Positions 26,330 through 35,622 of a stretch of 64,000 nucleotides of DNA are shown piece after piece; the stretch's first letter is position 1, and every line of letters starts with the position of its first letter. A program made the position numbers and the translations under genes. The notes beneath the pieces were generated by a model. That model searched no databases and was not told where the DNA came from. It worked only from the letters and a program-made list of their open reading frames with translations. The DNA comes from Bacteroidales bacterium UBA1410 (GTDB lineage: Bacteria > Bacteroidota > Bacteroidia > Bacteroidales > Dysgonomonadaceae), in contig DBPW01000026.1 of assembly GCA_002305015.1 (NCBI GenBank), forward strand, positions 16,721-80,720. Direction: 5' to 3'.

Positions 26330-27520
26330 ATGTACGGAAAAATGCAAAAACACCTGCAAGACGAATTAACCGACATAAAAAATGCAGGACTTTACAAAGA
26401 GGAACGCGTTATAGTAACGCCACAAAAAGCAGAAATTAAAGTAAAATCAGGTCAACAAGTTTTGAACTTTTGTGCCAACAACTATCTGGGATTATCGGCT
26501 AGTCCGCAATTAATAGAGGCTGCAAAAAAAGCCCTCGATGAACGCGGCTACGGGATGTCGTCCGTACGCTTCATCTGCGGAACGCAAGATCTTCACAAAG
26601 AACTGGAAGCACGAATCAGCAAATTTTTCGGAACGGAAGATACCATTTTATATGCTTCATGTTTCGACGCCAATGGTGGACTTTTCGAGCCTCTTTTCAC
26701 CGAAGAAGATGCCATCATTTCAGATATGCTTAACCATGCTTCTATCATCGACGGAATACGTTTGTGCAAAGCAAAACGCTATCGTTATGCCAATGCCGAT
26801 ATGATCGACCTGGAAGAGAAGCTGAAAGTAGCCCAATCGCAACGATTCCGCATCATTGCCACTGATGGTGTGTTTTCCATGGATGGCAATGCCGCTCCGC
26901 TCGACAAAATATTGGAATTAGCCGAAAAATACGACGCCCTTGTCATGGTAGACGAAAGCCATTCGGCCGGCGTCGTAGGTAAAACAGGACGTGGACTTAC
27001 CGAAGTATATGGTTGCAAAGGTAAGGTAGATATCATCACGGGAACACTAGGGAAAGCTTTTGGTGGGGCCATTGGTGGCTTTACCACAGGACACAAAGAA
27101 ATCATCGATTTGCTGCGTCAGCGTTCAAGGCCTTATCTATTTTCCAATTCCATTCCGCCGATGGTGGTTGCAGCCAGCATCAAAATGTTTGACTTGTTGG
27201 AAGAATCAAATGCCTTGCCGGACAAGCTTCACGAAAATGTGGATTATTTTGTAAGCAAAATGAAAGAAGCCCATTTCGATATCAAGCCTACGCAATCGGC
27301 CATTTGCGCAGTAATGCTCTATGATGCCCGCCTTTCACAGGAATTTGCTGCCGAACTGCTTAACGAAGGAATATACGTGACCGGCTTTTCTTATCCGGTT
27401 GTTCCCAAAGGTGAAGCACGCATTCGTGTACAAATATCTGCCGGACATGAGCGTGAACATCTCGATAAAGCCATTTCGGCTTTCATAAAAGTAGGCAAAA
27501 AACTGAACGTAATAAAATAA
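26330..27520 (+). CDS. kbl: glycine C-acetyltransferase (2-amino-3-ketobutyrate CoA ligase)
   Basis: 396-residue PLP enzyme that splits 2-amino-3-oxobutyrate with CoA into glycine and acetyl-CoA. Alpha-oxoamine synthase marks: FCANNYLGLS, GYGMSSVRFICGTQDLHKELE, VMVDESHSAGVVG, and the PLP lysine K242 in TGTLGKAFGGAIGG. Normal length and start. It is followed 3 bases later by threonine dehydrogenase, forming the standard two-step threonine-to-glycine route. Confidence 0.97.
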   Translation: MYGKMQKHLQDELTDIKNAGLYKEERVIVTPQKAEIKVKSGQQVLNFCANNYLGLSASPQLIEAAKKALDERGYGMSSVRFICGTQDLHKELEARISKFFGTEDTILYASCFDANGGLFEPLFTEEDAIISDMLNHASIIDGIRLCKAKRYRYANADMIDLEEKLKVAQSQRFRIIATDGVFSMDGNAAPLDKILELAEKYDALVMVDESHSAGVVGKTGRGLTEVYGCKGKVDIITGTLGKAFGGAIGGFTTGHKEIIDLLRQRSRPYLFSNSIPPMVVAASIKMFDLLEESNALPDKLHENVDYFVSKMKEAHFDIKPTQSAICAVMLYDARLSQEFAAELLNEGIYVTGFSYPVVPKGEARIRVQISAGHEREHLDKAISAFIKVGKKLNVIK

Positions 27521-27523
27521 ATT

Positions 27524-28549
27524 ATGAAAGCTCTGGTAAAATTACGCCCCGAAAAGGGGATTTGGATGGAAGATGTTCCTATACCATCCATCGGTGTAAA
27601 CGATGTACTTATCAAAATCAAAAAAACGGCTATTTGCGGTACCGATTTACACATTTATAAATGGGACGACTGGTCGAAAAAAACCATCAAAACGCCACTG
27701 ATTATCGGCCACGAATATGTAGGAGAAATTGTGGATATGGGAACCGGTGTGGAAAATCTGAAGATAGGAGACCGTGTGACAGGAGAAGGTCATATTGCCT
27801 GCGGGCACTGCCGTAATTGCCGAAGGGGTAAACTGCACGTATGTGAAAATTCCATTGGAGTTGGGGTCAATCGTGACGGTGCTTTTGCCGAATATCTCTC
27901 ACTCCCTGCAGCTAATGTGGTTAAGCTCGATCCACGCATTTCCGACGAGATTGCAGCCATTATGGATCCTTTTGGTAATGCCACTCACACCGCATTAGCT
28001 TTTCCGGTATTGGGTGAAGATGTACTCATTACCGGCGCAGGTCTCATTGGTAATATGGCCACCGCTATCTGCCGCTTTGCCGGAGCACGCTATATTGTTG
28101 TGAGCGATATGAGCGAATATAGGCTGAATATTGCCAAAAAAATGGGAGCTACCATCACCGTAAATCTGTCGAAAGGAGAAACCATTGACCAAGCCGTAAG
28201 AGACTTGAAAATGCGCGGATTTGACGTTGGACTCGAAATGTCGGGCGCACCGGCCGCCTTTTGCGATATGATCAATCACATGTACAACGGATCCAAAATA
28301 GCTCTGCTGGGCATCCTGCCGAATTCCACTACCGTAGATTGGAACACCATTATCTTTAAAGCACTTACTTTAAAGGGAATCTACGGCCGCGAAATGTGGG
28401 AAACATGGTATAAAATGGAACAAATGCTGATTTCAGGACTTGACCTTACCCCCGTGATCACTCATCGTTTCTCCATAGACGATTTTCAAAAAGGGTTCGA
28501 TGTTATGGAAAGCGGACAGTGTGGTAAAGTGATTCTGTCTTGGGAATGA
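27524..28549 (+). CDS. tdh: L-threonine 3-dehydrogenase
   Basis: 341-residue zinc-dependent medium-chain dehydrogenase oxidising threonine to 2-amino-3-oxobutyrate with NAD. Catalytic zinc region C38 and H63-E64 (CGTDLHIYKWDDW, GHEYVGEI) and structural zinc cysteines C93, C96, C99 and C107 (CGHCRNCRRGKLHVC) are complete. The specificity-associated stretch MDPFGNATHTALAF is present. It is paired with kbl just upstream, so the toxic, unstable intermediate is handed on directly. Confidence 0.97.
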   Translation: MKALVKLRPEKGIWMEDVPIPSIGVNDVLIKIKKTAICGTDLHIYKWDDWSKKTIKTPLIIGHEYVGEIVDMGTGVENLKIGDRVTGEGHIACGHCRNCRRGKLHVCENSIGVGVNRDGAFAEYLSLPAANVVKLDPRISDEIAAIMDPFGNATHTALAFPVLGEDVLITGAGLIGNMATAICRFAGARYIVVSDMSEYRLNIAKKMGATITVNLSKGETIDQAVRDLKMRGFDVGLEMSGAPAAFCDMINHMYNGSKIALLGILPNSTTVDWNTIIFKALTLKGIYGREMWETWYKMEQMLISGLDLTPVITHRFSIDDFQKGFDVMESGQCGKVILSWE

Positions 28550-28595
28550 TCGATCTCCTCTATTATTCTTTTCATTCCATTATCCGGTTAGTCCA

Positions 28596-29780
28596 CTAGT
28601 CCATCGAGGCAAATTTTAAACAAACAGGCTTATTTAATAGAATATCTTGAGCGGTATCGGTCAGTAAGCCTGTTTTGTTGTTAATCGCAAATACCTGAAT
28701 TTTATTATCGTCACGACTAGCCACAAGCAAAAATTTACCATTAGGAGTGATCACGAAATTACGTGGATGACGTGCCGTTGATTGATAACCCACTTTCTTT
28801 AACTTCCCATCGTCAGGGTTAATCGAAAAAATGGCAATTCCGTCGGCCTTCAAACGATTCGAGGTATACAGAAATTTTCCGTCGGGCGAAACATGAATAT
28901 CGGCACTACCGTGAGCTGCAACCGTATCCGAAGCAATGGTCTGTTTCATTTTAAGATACCCATCGTTGTAGTCATATACAATTATCTCACCGGATAATTC
29001 GCCTAACAGGTAAAGGTAATCACCGCCGGGATAAAAATCAAAATGTCTTGGCCCTGTTGCCGGAGGCGTAACAAATGCCACAAGGGTACTTTCCGAAATG
29101 GAAGGTTGCCCTTCAAATGCAGCTTCCATTACATCCATACGGTATATTTTATCGGTACCTAGATCGGTGGCAAAAAGATATTTTCCATCAGGCGAATACT
29201 GCACACAATGTACATGGGGACTTTTTTGACGAACAGTATCGACCCCGGAACCTTTAAACTGAATCAAGGAAACCAATTCGCTCAAGCCGCCGTCATTTTT
29301 TACCTGAAAAGAAGAAATACTTCCTCCTCCATAATTAGCCGTGTGAACATTCTTCCCTTTTTTATCAATAGTAATATAACAAGGACCTGCACTTTGTGTA
29401 CTCTGTGAATTTATCATGGTAAGTTGTCCGGCTTTTTTATCAAACGAAAAAGCATACGCCATACCATCCCCTTCAGCATTCTCACCTACCGAATACACAA
29501 ACTTTTCATTGGGACTTAATGTCAGGTACGAGGGGTTAGCAACTTCCGCCATGGATACTTCTTCGCTTGCTCCTGTCTTAGTATCGAAGCGATATACATA
29601 AATACCTTTGCTCCCTTTATCGGAAGTATAGGTACCAACCAAAAGATACATTTCTCCGGTTTGTGGAAGAACGATATCCGTTTGCTTCGTTTTTTCTGAG
29701 CTCTCTTTTTCGTTCTTTTTACCGGTACAAGAAAACAAGAAGAGCATCAACGAAAGAACATAAATAATATTTTTATTCAT
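28596..29780 (-). CDS. lactonase family beta-propeller lipoprotein
   Basis: 394 residues from the ATG at 29780, giving a lipoprotein signal (MNKNIIYVLSLMLFLFSC with the lipobox Cys); an upstream in-frame ATG at 29822 is less likely. The propeller has repeats of the lactonase (6-phosphogluconolactonase, YbhE-like) type, for example LLVGTYTSDKGSKGIYVYRF, PSYLTLSPNEKFVYSVGE, GPRHFDFYPGGDYLYLLGE, IHVSPDGKFLYTSNR, TPNGKFLLVASRDDN. The cytosolic pathway enzyme has no lipid anchor, so this membrane-anchored form probably acts on another lactone or is a binding propeller. Confidence 0.9.
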   Translation of the reverse strand: MNKNIIYVLSLMLFLFSCTGKKNEKESSEKTKQTDIVLPQTGEMYLLVGTYTSDKGSKGIYVYRFDTKTGASEEVSMAEVANPSYLTLSPNEKFVYSVGENAEGDGMAYAFSFDKKAGQLTMINSQSTQSAGPCYITIDKKGKNVHTANYGGGSISSFQVKNDGGLSELVSLIQFKGSGVDTVRQKSPHVHCVQYSPDGKYLFATDLGTDKIYRMDVMEAAFEGQPSISESTLVAFVTPPATGPRHFDFYPGGDYLYLLGELSGEIIVYDYNDGYLKMKQTIASDTVAAHGSADIHVSPDGKFLYTSNRLKADGIAIFSINPDDGKLKKVGYQSTARHPRNFVITPNGKFLLVASRDDNKIQVFAINNKTGLLTDTAQDILLNKPVCLKFASMD

Positions 29781-29878
29781 CCTAAATAGTTTATGCCATT
29801 TTGAATTGCGAATGTAACGCATTTTTCCGAAAAAGCAGACATAAACCGAATAATTTAAGCATAATTGAAAATGAAAAG

Positions 29879-29909
29879 TTGCAAATATGGCTTTCTCTCA
29901 CTACTTTTG
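29879..29909 (+). promoter_or_regulatory. promoter of the DUF5606-cdsA unit
   Basis: TTG at 29879-29881, 20-base gap, TACTTTTG at 29902-29909, about 45 bases before the ATG at 29955. Confidence 0.65.
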
Positions 29910-29954
29910 CACTTTATTTGTGGTATATCGAATGATTAGTAACCTATAAACATT

Positions 29955-30404
29955 ATGCTTACAAAGATTTTAACGGTTTCAGGAAAACCGGGATTATATA
30001 AACTCGTATCGACAGGTAAAAATTTGAATGTGGTAGAATCCTTAACGGATGGCAAACGTTTTCCTGTTTACATCACAGAAAAAGTGATTGCCCTAAGTGA
30101 TGTTTCTATTTATACGGAAGATGGCGACGTTCCTCTAAAAACTGTGCTTGCCAAAATAAAAGAAAAAGAAAATGGAGGGAAAGTGCCGCTTAATTCAAAA
30201 ACAGCAAACAAAGAGCTCTTCGCTTATTTTGCAGAAGTACTTCCCAATTACGATAAAGACCGTGTATATGCCTCAGATATCAAAAAACTGATTAATTGGT
30301 ACAATATACTGATCGAAAATAAGATCGATTTCGAAACCGAAGAAAAAGAGAGCTCCAAAGAATCTGCCGATAAAGAAGATATTTCTTCGGAAGCCTCAGA
30401 ATAA
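29955..30404 (+). CDS. DUF5606 domain protein
   Basis: 149-residue cytoplasmic protein conserved in Bacteroidetes, recognised by the start MLTKILTVSGKPGLYKLVS and by FPVYITEKVIALSDVSIYTEDG, followed by NKELFAYFAEVLPNYDKDRVYASDIKKLINWYN. The C-terminal 25 residues are acidic, Ser/Glu/Lys-rich. Function unknown. It lies 27 bases before cdsA and shares its promoter, so an envelope-lipid link is possible but unproven. Confidence 0.9.
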   Translation: MLTKILTVSGKPGLYKLVSTGKNLNVVESLTDGKRFPVYITEKVIALSDVSIYTEDGDVPLKTVLAKIKEKENGGKVPLNSKTANKELFAYFAEVLPNYDKDRVYASDIKKLINWYNILIENKIDFETEEKESSKESADKEDISSEASE

Positions 30405-30431
30405 AACAAGATAAGGCATTATCTCAAAATA

Positions 30432-31322
30432 ATGCCTTATCAATTACGATTCATAAAAGACGTTGACTTGAATACAAAAAATCTTCTCACACGAGCAGGC
30501 GCAGGTATCATTTATATAGTTGTCTTACTTGGTGGCATACTGGGAGGAAAATACTCCTTCCTGATTGTTTTTGGCACTATTCTGGGATTCGGATTATATG
30601 AATTTTATAAAGCAGTAGAAAAAAATACTTCTCATGCCATTAGTAAAATATTCAATATTGCGTCAGGAATAATTATTTTTCTTTCTGCATATCTTTATCT
30701 TGAAAACATCAATGCCTATTTATTCCCTGCTACATCACTGACTTATCTGCTTGCGCTAACCGCATCTGCAGTGCTGATTAATCGCGACGATATTTTTCAT
30801 GCCATCATTTATTCGGTTTTCGGACAAATCTACATTACCCTCCCCCTATCGTTGCTGATGCTCCTTTCCTATCAGTATAACATTTGGGCAAAAGAATATC
30901 ATTATCTCTTGGTACTTGCCATTTTTGTCCTTATTTGGGTAAACGATACGGCAGCCTATTTTATTGGCTCTCTCTTAGGTAAACACAAACTGATAGAACG
31001 CATATCCCCCAAAAAATCGGTTGAGGGTTTTTTCAGCGGCATTATTTTTACATTACTTACATCCTTGATTTTTGCTCACTTCTATTCTCAATATCCGCTG
31101 AATTTTTGGTTAGGTTTTGCGTTGGTTATCTCGCTTTTTGGTACCATAGGAGATTTATTTGAATCGCTTATCAAACGAACGTATGGAATAAAAGATGCAG
31201 GAACCCTTATACCCGGCCACGGCGGGATTCTCGATCGTATAGACAGCCTCCTCATCGCTATTCCTGCTATCTATCTGTATCTGATACTGTTTGCCCAATT
31301 GATTGACGGCATACAACCTTAA
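30432..31322 (+). CDS. cdsA: phosphatidate cytidylyltransferase CdsA
   Basis: 296-residue inner-membrane enzyme making CDP-diacylglycerol from phosphatidate and CTP. It has about eight membrane helices and the family signature near the C-terminus, GDLFESLIKRTYGIKDAGTL followed by IPGHGGILDRIDSL. Normal length. It acts in the same pathway as PlsC (34320) and Psd (63107) in this window. Start ATG at 30432 chosen as the only one that precedes the first helix with a short basic leader. Confidence 0.96.
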   Translation: MPYQLRFIKDVDLNTKNLLTRAGAGIIYIVVLLGGILGGKYSFLIVFGTILGFGLYEFYKAVEKNTSHAISKIFNIASGIIIFLSAYLYLENINAYLFPATSLTYLLALTASAVLINRDDIFHAIIYSVFGQIYITLPLSLLMLLSYQYNIWAKEYHYLLVLAIFVLIWVNDTAAYFIGSLLGKHKLIERISPKKSVEGFFSGIIFTLLTSLIFAHFYSQYPLNFWLGFALVISLFGTIGDLFESLIKRTYGIKDAGTLIPGHGGILDRIDSLLIAIPAIYLYLILFAQLIDGIQP

Positions 31323-31527
31323 AGGCTTACTTACGAGTTGCATTTTTTTTAAAATTTTATCAATTTATCACCTGTTTATTGAACAAAGACAATCTTCAGA
31401 GCGTTTATAGGGTACCAATTGAAAAGTTGACATACGAATTCCCTAACAATTTATAAAACATAAAAATTCCATAAAAAAGTAAAAAACTCAATACAACAAT
31501 CTAACATAATCTTTTAAAATAATTGCT

Positions 31528-31743
31528 ATGAACAAAAAAGATATCGGAATAAATGCCGGCATTATTTGGAATTTGCTGAGCGACAATGAAAAATGGGATG
31601 TGAAAAAGTTGAAAAAAGCATCCGGATTATCAGAGAAAGAAATTTATGCCGCGATAGGATGGTTAGCTAGGGAAAACAAAATTGAATTTGAAGAAGGGGA
31701 AGATAACGAATATTATTACCTTATCATCGAATATTATTTCTAA
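31528..31743 (+). CDS. winged helix-turn-helix protein (DUF2582)
   Basis: 71-residue protein of the small DUF2582 winged-helix family: INAGIIWNLLSDNEKWDVKKLKKASGLSEKEIYAAIGWLARENKIEFEE covers the three helices and start of the wing. No sensor domain. Such proteins are common single-copy genes in Bacteroidetes; targets are unknown. A 205-base gap precedes it, in which I see no clear TAnnTTTG promoter. Confidence 0.9.
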   Translation: MNKKDIGINAGIIWNLLSDNEKWDVKKLKKASGLSEKEIYAAIGWLARENKIEFEEGEDNEYYYLIIEYYF

Positions 31744-31773
31744 TCGTATCGTTTTTACCCTCATAGAAAACAC

Positions 31774-31810
31774 AAAAAAGTCCGAGAAAAATACCCGGAC
31801 TTTTACTTTT
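31774..31810. terminator. bidirectional terminator between DUF2582 and galE
   Basis: AAAAGTCCG (31776-31784) pairs perfectly with CGGACTTTT (31796-31804). A-rich upstream and T-rich downstream flanks let it serve both convergent genes. Confidence 0.85.
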
Positions 31811-31834
31811 ATAGTTTAATAGTAAGAACAAAAA

Positions 31835-32869
31835 TCACATAATTCCTTTTTCGCGCAATTTAAGCTGCCACTTCCAAGCCGAGGCCAGTGTATCTTCGAG
31901 TGGCGTCTCAGCTTTCCAGCCAAGCACTTTATTGGCTTTTTCCGGATTTGCCCATATTTGTTCGATATCCCCTTCACGACGACCTACAATTTTATAATTT
32001 AACGGCTTGCCCGACACTTTCTCGAATACACGAATCAATTCCAGTACCGAAACTCCCCTACCCGTACCTAAATTGAATATCTCCATCTTTTCGTCAGACT
32101 TATTATCCAAGATACGATCCATGGCAACCAAATGTGCTCTTGAAAGATCCATCACATCGATAAAATCACGAATACACGAACCATCCGGCGTATTGTAATC
32201 GTTCCCGAAAACTTTTAAGTAGGGTCGAATACCAATGGCCGTTTGGGTAATATAAGGTACCAAGTTTTGTGGCTCACCCAACGGCAATTCGCCAATCTCA
32301 GCCGATGGATGCGCACCAATGGGATTGAAATAGCGCAAAATGATGCTTTTGATAGGTGCTCCGGAATGGATATAATCCCGAATGATTTCCTCATTGATTT
32401 GCTTCGTATTTCCGTAAGGTGAAGTTGCCGGTTTTATGGGAGCATTTTCGTCGATAGGATTTTTATCGGGTTCTCCATAGACGGTACACGAAGAAGAAAA
32501 CACCAGTCCTTTCACATTAAATTCCGGCATCAATTCCAATAAATTCAACAACGAAACGATATTATTCCGATAATACAACAACGGTTTCTGAACCGATTCG
32601 CCTACTGCTTTACTGGCAGCAAAATGGATGATACCTTCAATACCCGGATATTTCTCAAAAAAAGACCTCATGCCTTCCCTATCGGTACAATCTAGTTTTT
32701 CGAAAACCGGACGAATATGCGTTATTCGGGTTATCCCATCGATGACATCGATAGTGGAATTCGATAAATTATCAACAATAAGCACCTCATACCCTGCCTC
32801 TTGAAGAACTACTACTGTATGCGAACCAATGTATCCGGTTCCGCCGGTTACCAGAATTTTTTTTGCCAT
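31835..32869 (-). CDS. galE: UDP-glucose 4-epimerase GalE
   Basis: 344-residue short-chain dehydrogenase/reductase superfamily enzyme interconverting UDP-glucose and UDP-galactose. NAD-binding GGTGYIGSH near residue 8, the catalytic Ser (SSSCTVYG) and YxxxK (SPYGNTK), RYFNPIGAHPSAEIGE, and the C-terminal GRREGDIEQIWANPEKA are all typical. Normal length. It is convergent with DUF2582 and divergent from the acyltransferase gene. Confidence 0.97.
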   Translation of the reverse strand: MAKKILVTGGTGYIGSHTVVVLQEAGYEVLIVDNLSNSTIDVIDGITRITHIRPVFEKLDCTDREGMRSFFEKYPGIEGIIHFAASKAVGESVQKPLLYYRNNIVSLLNLLELMPEFNVKGLVFSSSCTVYGEPDKNPIDENAPIKPATSPYGNTKQINEEIIRDYIHSGAPIKSIILRYFNPIGAHPSAEIGELPLGEPQNLVPYITQTAIGIRPYLKVFGNDYNTPDGSCIRDFIDVMDLSRAHLVAMDRILDNKSDEKMEIFNLGTGRGVSVLELIRVFEKVSGKPLNYKIVGRREGDIEQIWANPEKANKVLGWKAETPLEDTLASAWKWQLKLREKGIM

Positions 32870-32914
32870 ATATTTTTCGATTTAATAATATAATGTACGA
32901 TTCTTTTCGTTACA

Positions 32915-32922
32915 CAAACGTA
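32915..32922 (-). promoter_or_regulatory. -7 promoter box of galE
   Basis: TACGTTTG on the minus strand, about 45 bases upstream of the galE ATG. I see no good -33 element. Confidence 0.4.
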
Positions 32923-32974
32923 GACAAAAAAGTCGAGAGTTTATACACACGCCCTATAAAAATTAATGCATTTT

Positions 32975-33006
32975 TTTGACAGTATATTAAAAAGAGTGTA
33001 TATTTG
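32975..33006 (+). promoter_or_regulatory. promoter of the acyltransferase gene
   Basis: TTTG at 32975-32978, 20-base gap, TATATTTG at 32999-33006, about 43 bases before the ATG at 33049. Confidence 0.7.
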
Positions 33007-33048
33007 TGAAGTTTATCTCTGATTTCCCCTTCATTTTTTATTTTTCAC

Positions 33049-34032
33049 ATGAGTTACACGTTAAAAACATATTACAAAAAAAAGGATTTGCCACTGCTGG
33101 ATGATGTTAACTTTTGCCATTATTCCTCATCATTCGATTTATATGAGAGGATACCCTGCTATCGCCCCCTCATGATTGTGGCATTTGACGATGGAAAACC
33201 GGTAGCTTGTATGTTTGCTCTTATCAAACGCTTACACCGATTTTTATTCGGACCCCTTTTTAAACAATGTTATGTATCGCAGAAACCCTCTTTTTTTTCG
33301 GACGATATTCCTCAAGAAGAAATATTTCATCAAATGGTGAAAACGTTACTTCACGAAGTTCGATACAAAGTTTTTTTTATCCAATTCCGCAATCTCGATG
33401 ACCCCATTTTCGGATATAAGGCATTTCGCGATCATGGTTTTTATTCCATCAAATGGATCAGCATAAAAAACTCACTCCAACGAAAAAGAAAAATATGGGA
33501 TCAACTTTCACCTTCGCGAAAAAATCAAGTGAATAAGGCAAAAAGAAAAGGAGTAATTGTAGAAGAAATTTCATCGGAAGAAAAATTACCGGAAGTTTAC
33601 CAATGCATCAAAAAAGAAAGGGGATCGAAATTTCTCAGGTATTTTCCTCCATACCCATGTCTGGTAAATTTTTATCGCCATTATGTTTGTCAAAACAAAG
33701 GAAAAATATTTATCACAACGTATGGGCGAAAAATTATAGGAGGTATTGTTCTTGGCTTTGAAAAAAACAAAGTATACTGTCTCTATTATTGGAGAAAAAA
33801 GAAAAAATACGAAAAATTATATCCTTCTATCTATAGTATCTGGTGGGCATTACAATTTGCCGAGAATGAAGGTTATCTATATTTTGACTTTATGGATGCA
33901 GGGCGCATTCACAAAAAAAAGGGAAAAGCACTTTTTCTCCTTCAATTTGGAGGCAAACAAAAAGCGACAAGACGTTGGAATCGATTTACTTCTTGTTCAA
34001 TTAACTTCATAGCGAATTGGATTTACAATTAA
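33049..34032 (+). CDS. FemAB/GNAT-like acyltransferase
   Basis: 327-residue cytoplasmic protein that looks like the FemAB-like branch of the GNAT superfamily (two fused GNAT folds). Marks are WDQLSPSRKNQVNKAKRKGVIVEE, which resembles the conserved helix of this group, YQCIKKERG, KIFITTYGRKIIGGIVLG, and YLYFDFMDAGRI, matching the FDFxG-type strand of FemAB-like transferases. Unusually rich in Lys, Arg and aromatic residues. It could add an amino acid or acyl group to a cell-envelope glycan or lipid; the substrate is not deducible. Stands alone after its own promoter. Confidence 0.75.
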   Translation: MSYTLKTYYKKKDLPLLDDVNFCHYSSSFDLYERIPCYRPLMIVAFDDGKPVACMFALIKRLHRFLFGPLFKQCYVSQKPSFFSDDIPQEEIFHQMVKTLLHEVRYKVFFIQFRNLDDPIFGYKAFRDHGFYSIKWISIKNSLQRKRKIWDQLSPSRKNQVNKAKRKGVIVEEISSEEKLPEVYQCIKKERGSKFLRYFPPYPCLVNFYRHYVCQNKGKIFITTYGRKIIGGIVLGFEKNKVYCLYYWRKKKKYEKLYPSIYSIWWALQFAENEGYLYFDFMDAGRIHKKKGKALFLLQFGGKQKATRRWNRFTSCSINFIANWIYN

Positions 34033-34156
34033 TCTCAGTAGGTTCTATCTATTGGCATTTCGTTATTAATGAATGTGAATTAAAAAGATATTATTCCAAT
34101 CAGCTCTCCACTTATTATTAAATGATGTTATAAATAGGAATTTAAGGACACAAATA

Positions 34157-34263
34157 TTTGGAAAGATAAAAAATAACACGTTACTTTGCATCGTGTTTTT
34201 CATGGTATTAGATTTAAGGTTAACAATGAAGATTGGTTGTCGTGAGACAACCATTTCTTTTTT
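34157..34263 (+). ncRNA. candidate small RNA with own promoter and terminator
   Basis: TTTG at 34157-34160, 21-base gap, TACTTTG at 34182-34188 (one base short of the -7 consensus), then about 70 bases ending in a perfect hairpin TGGTTGTC-GTGA-GACAACCA (34234-34253) and a T-rich tail to 34263. No convincing reading frame lies in it. The hairpin could instead be the distant terminator of the acyltransferase gene. Confidence 0.35.
34234..34263 (+). terminator. intrinsic terminator
   Basis: TGGTTGTC (34234-34241), GTGA loop, GACAACCA (34246-34253), followed by TTTCTTTTTTT. It lies 200 bases after the acyltransferase stop. Confidence 0.8.
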
Positions 34264-34319
34264 ATAGGATAGATGTAATACTACGATTATCTGATTAGCT
34301 CAACATCTAATATAAATCT

Positions 34320-35069
34320 CTACTTGTATTTCTCCCATAAATCGGCATAAATATTATCTCTTGCCTGTTGTATCAGAGCCGGAATATCTTTTTCGGTGAG
34401 ATTTTCTGTAGAAATTGGCTTGTGAATAATCAATTCCATTTTCCCGGGATGAATAATGCGACTTCGTGCGTTCAATACATCATATGAACCATTAATGGTG
34501 AGAGGGACAATTGGAAGCCCCATATCGATTGCTATTTGAAATGCCCCTCTTTTAAATCGACCCAATTTGCCATCCCGCGTACGCGAACCCTCAGGAAACA
34601 TCATCATGGAAACGCCATCCACAATTTGTTTTTTTGCTTTTTGAATGGTAATTGCCCGCGATACTGCACTCGAATTGTCAACAAAAACATGTCCCGCTAT
34701 TTCGGAGGCCTTACCCACCAACGGGATTTTTCTCAAACTTTGTTTTTGTACCCATTTAATATTCTGATTCAAAAAACCATATACCAAAAAAATATCGAAA
34801 GCTCCCTGATGATTGGCTACAAAAACATACGATTGTTTCGGATCCAAATTCTCACGTCCGGTAACCTTTACACGACATAATGCTAACCAACAGGTCAACC
34901 TCGACCACCATTTTGGGGGATAATATCCCCAAAATTTGTTGCCAAAAAGAGGAGAAAAAATCATTACGGTGATCGCCGTAAGAATGGTCAAAACAAAAAA
35001 GATGGGGAAAAAAATCAACCATTGATACAAAAAGCACACAACATCTTTTATGATTTTTATAACTTTCAT
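34320..35069 (-). CDS. plsC: 1-acyl-sn-glycerol-3-phosphate acyltransferase PlsC
   Basis: About 249 residues from the ATG at 35069 (an in-frame ATG at 35093 is also possible). A membrane-associated enzyme making phosphatidate from lysophosphatidate. The N-terminal hydrophobic stretch (CFLYQWLIFFPIFFVLTILTA) anchors it; the catalytic HxxxxD is NHQGAFD, and the substrate motif is FPEGSRTRDGKLGRFKRGAF. Its product feeds CdsA. Confidence 0.93.
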   Translation of the reverse strand: MKVIKIIKDVVCFLYQWLIFFPIFFVLTILTAITVMIFSPLFGNKFWGYYPPKWWSRLTCWLALCRVKVTGRENLDPKQSYVFVANHQGAFDIFLVYGFLNQNIKWVQKQSLRKIPLVGKASEIAGHVFVDNSSAVSRAITIQKAKKQIVDGVSMMMFPEGSRTRDGKLGRFKRGAFQIAIDMGLPIVPLTINGSYDVLNARSRIIHPGKMELIIHKPISTENLTEKDIPALIQQARDNIYADLWEKYK

Positions 35070-35255
35070 TGCAATCAGAATTATTCTATGCAAAAATACG
35101 TAAATCCTCAGATTTTCACTAAAAAAAGGCAGTTTTTTTTCTATTGCATGATTTTTTTGCCTTTAAACAAATTTTTCTCTCAAATTATTTTATTGTTTGT
35201 CGAATTTTGTGTTTATTTGCGTTGCGAAACAAAAATATCATAATTATATACACAC

Positions 35256-35543
35256 ATGAAAGAATTAGCAAAATATTCCGGCGCAATTGTAATGCTTATT
35301 GGCATACTTGTTTTGGCAATCCCATTTTTTCAGGGCACTACAACCAACACGAATTTAATTATTGGTTTCATTATTATTATTGAAGGGTTTTTGGGTTACC
35401 TCTATGTGAACAATATGAAAAAAGGTTCTACCCTGAGCAATCTCATATGGGCAATTTTGCTTTTAATTATTCCGTTTGTCATTTTCTATTTTGCGAAGAA
35501 AAAAGCGTATAGCGAAGAAGAATTGGCACTTTACAACGAATAA
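35256..35543 (+). CDS. small membrane protein of unknown function
   Basis: 95 residues with three predicted membrane helices (about 8-25, 33-51 and 61-79) and a charged C-terminal tail (AKKKAYSEEELALYNE). The first residues MKELAKYSGAIVMLIGILVLAIPFF and the TTTNTNLI loop resemble small conserved membrane proteins of Bacteroidales. No catalytic motif. Real-gene status rests on the hydrophobic pattern, a clear ATG and a strong terminator just downstream. Confidence 0.75.
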   Translation: MKELAKYSGAIVMLIGILVLAIPFFQGTTTNTNLIIGFIIIIEGFLGYLYVNNMKKGSTLSNLIWAILLLIIPFVIFYFAKKKAYSEEELALYNE

Positions 35544-35590
35544 TCCAAAATAGCCATCGTTTAAAAGAAAAAAGAAAATGAAGAAGAAAA

Positions 35591-35622
35591 AACCTTGAGA
35601 ATATTCTCAAGGTTTTTTTGTT
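35591..35622. terminator. bidirectional terminator overlapping the kdsB stop
   Basis: A perfect 24-base palindrome (35591-35614), AACCTTGAGAAT followed by ATTCTCAAGGTT, flanked by A-rich and T-rich tracts. The kdsB stop codon (35607-35609) lies inside its right arm. Confidence 0.9.

Noticed and set aside
35196..35219. TTTG and TTTATTTG before the small membrane protein gene as a promoter
   Set aside because: The spacing of about 12 bases is too short and the -7 box does not fit TAnnTTTG.
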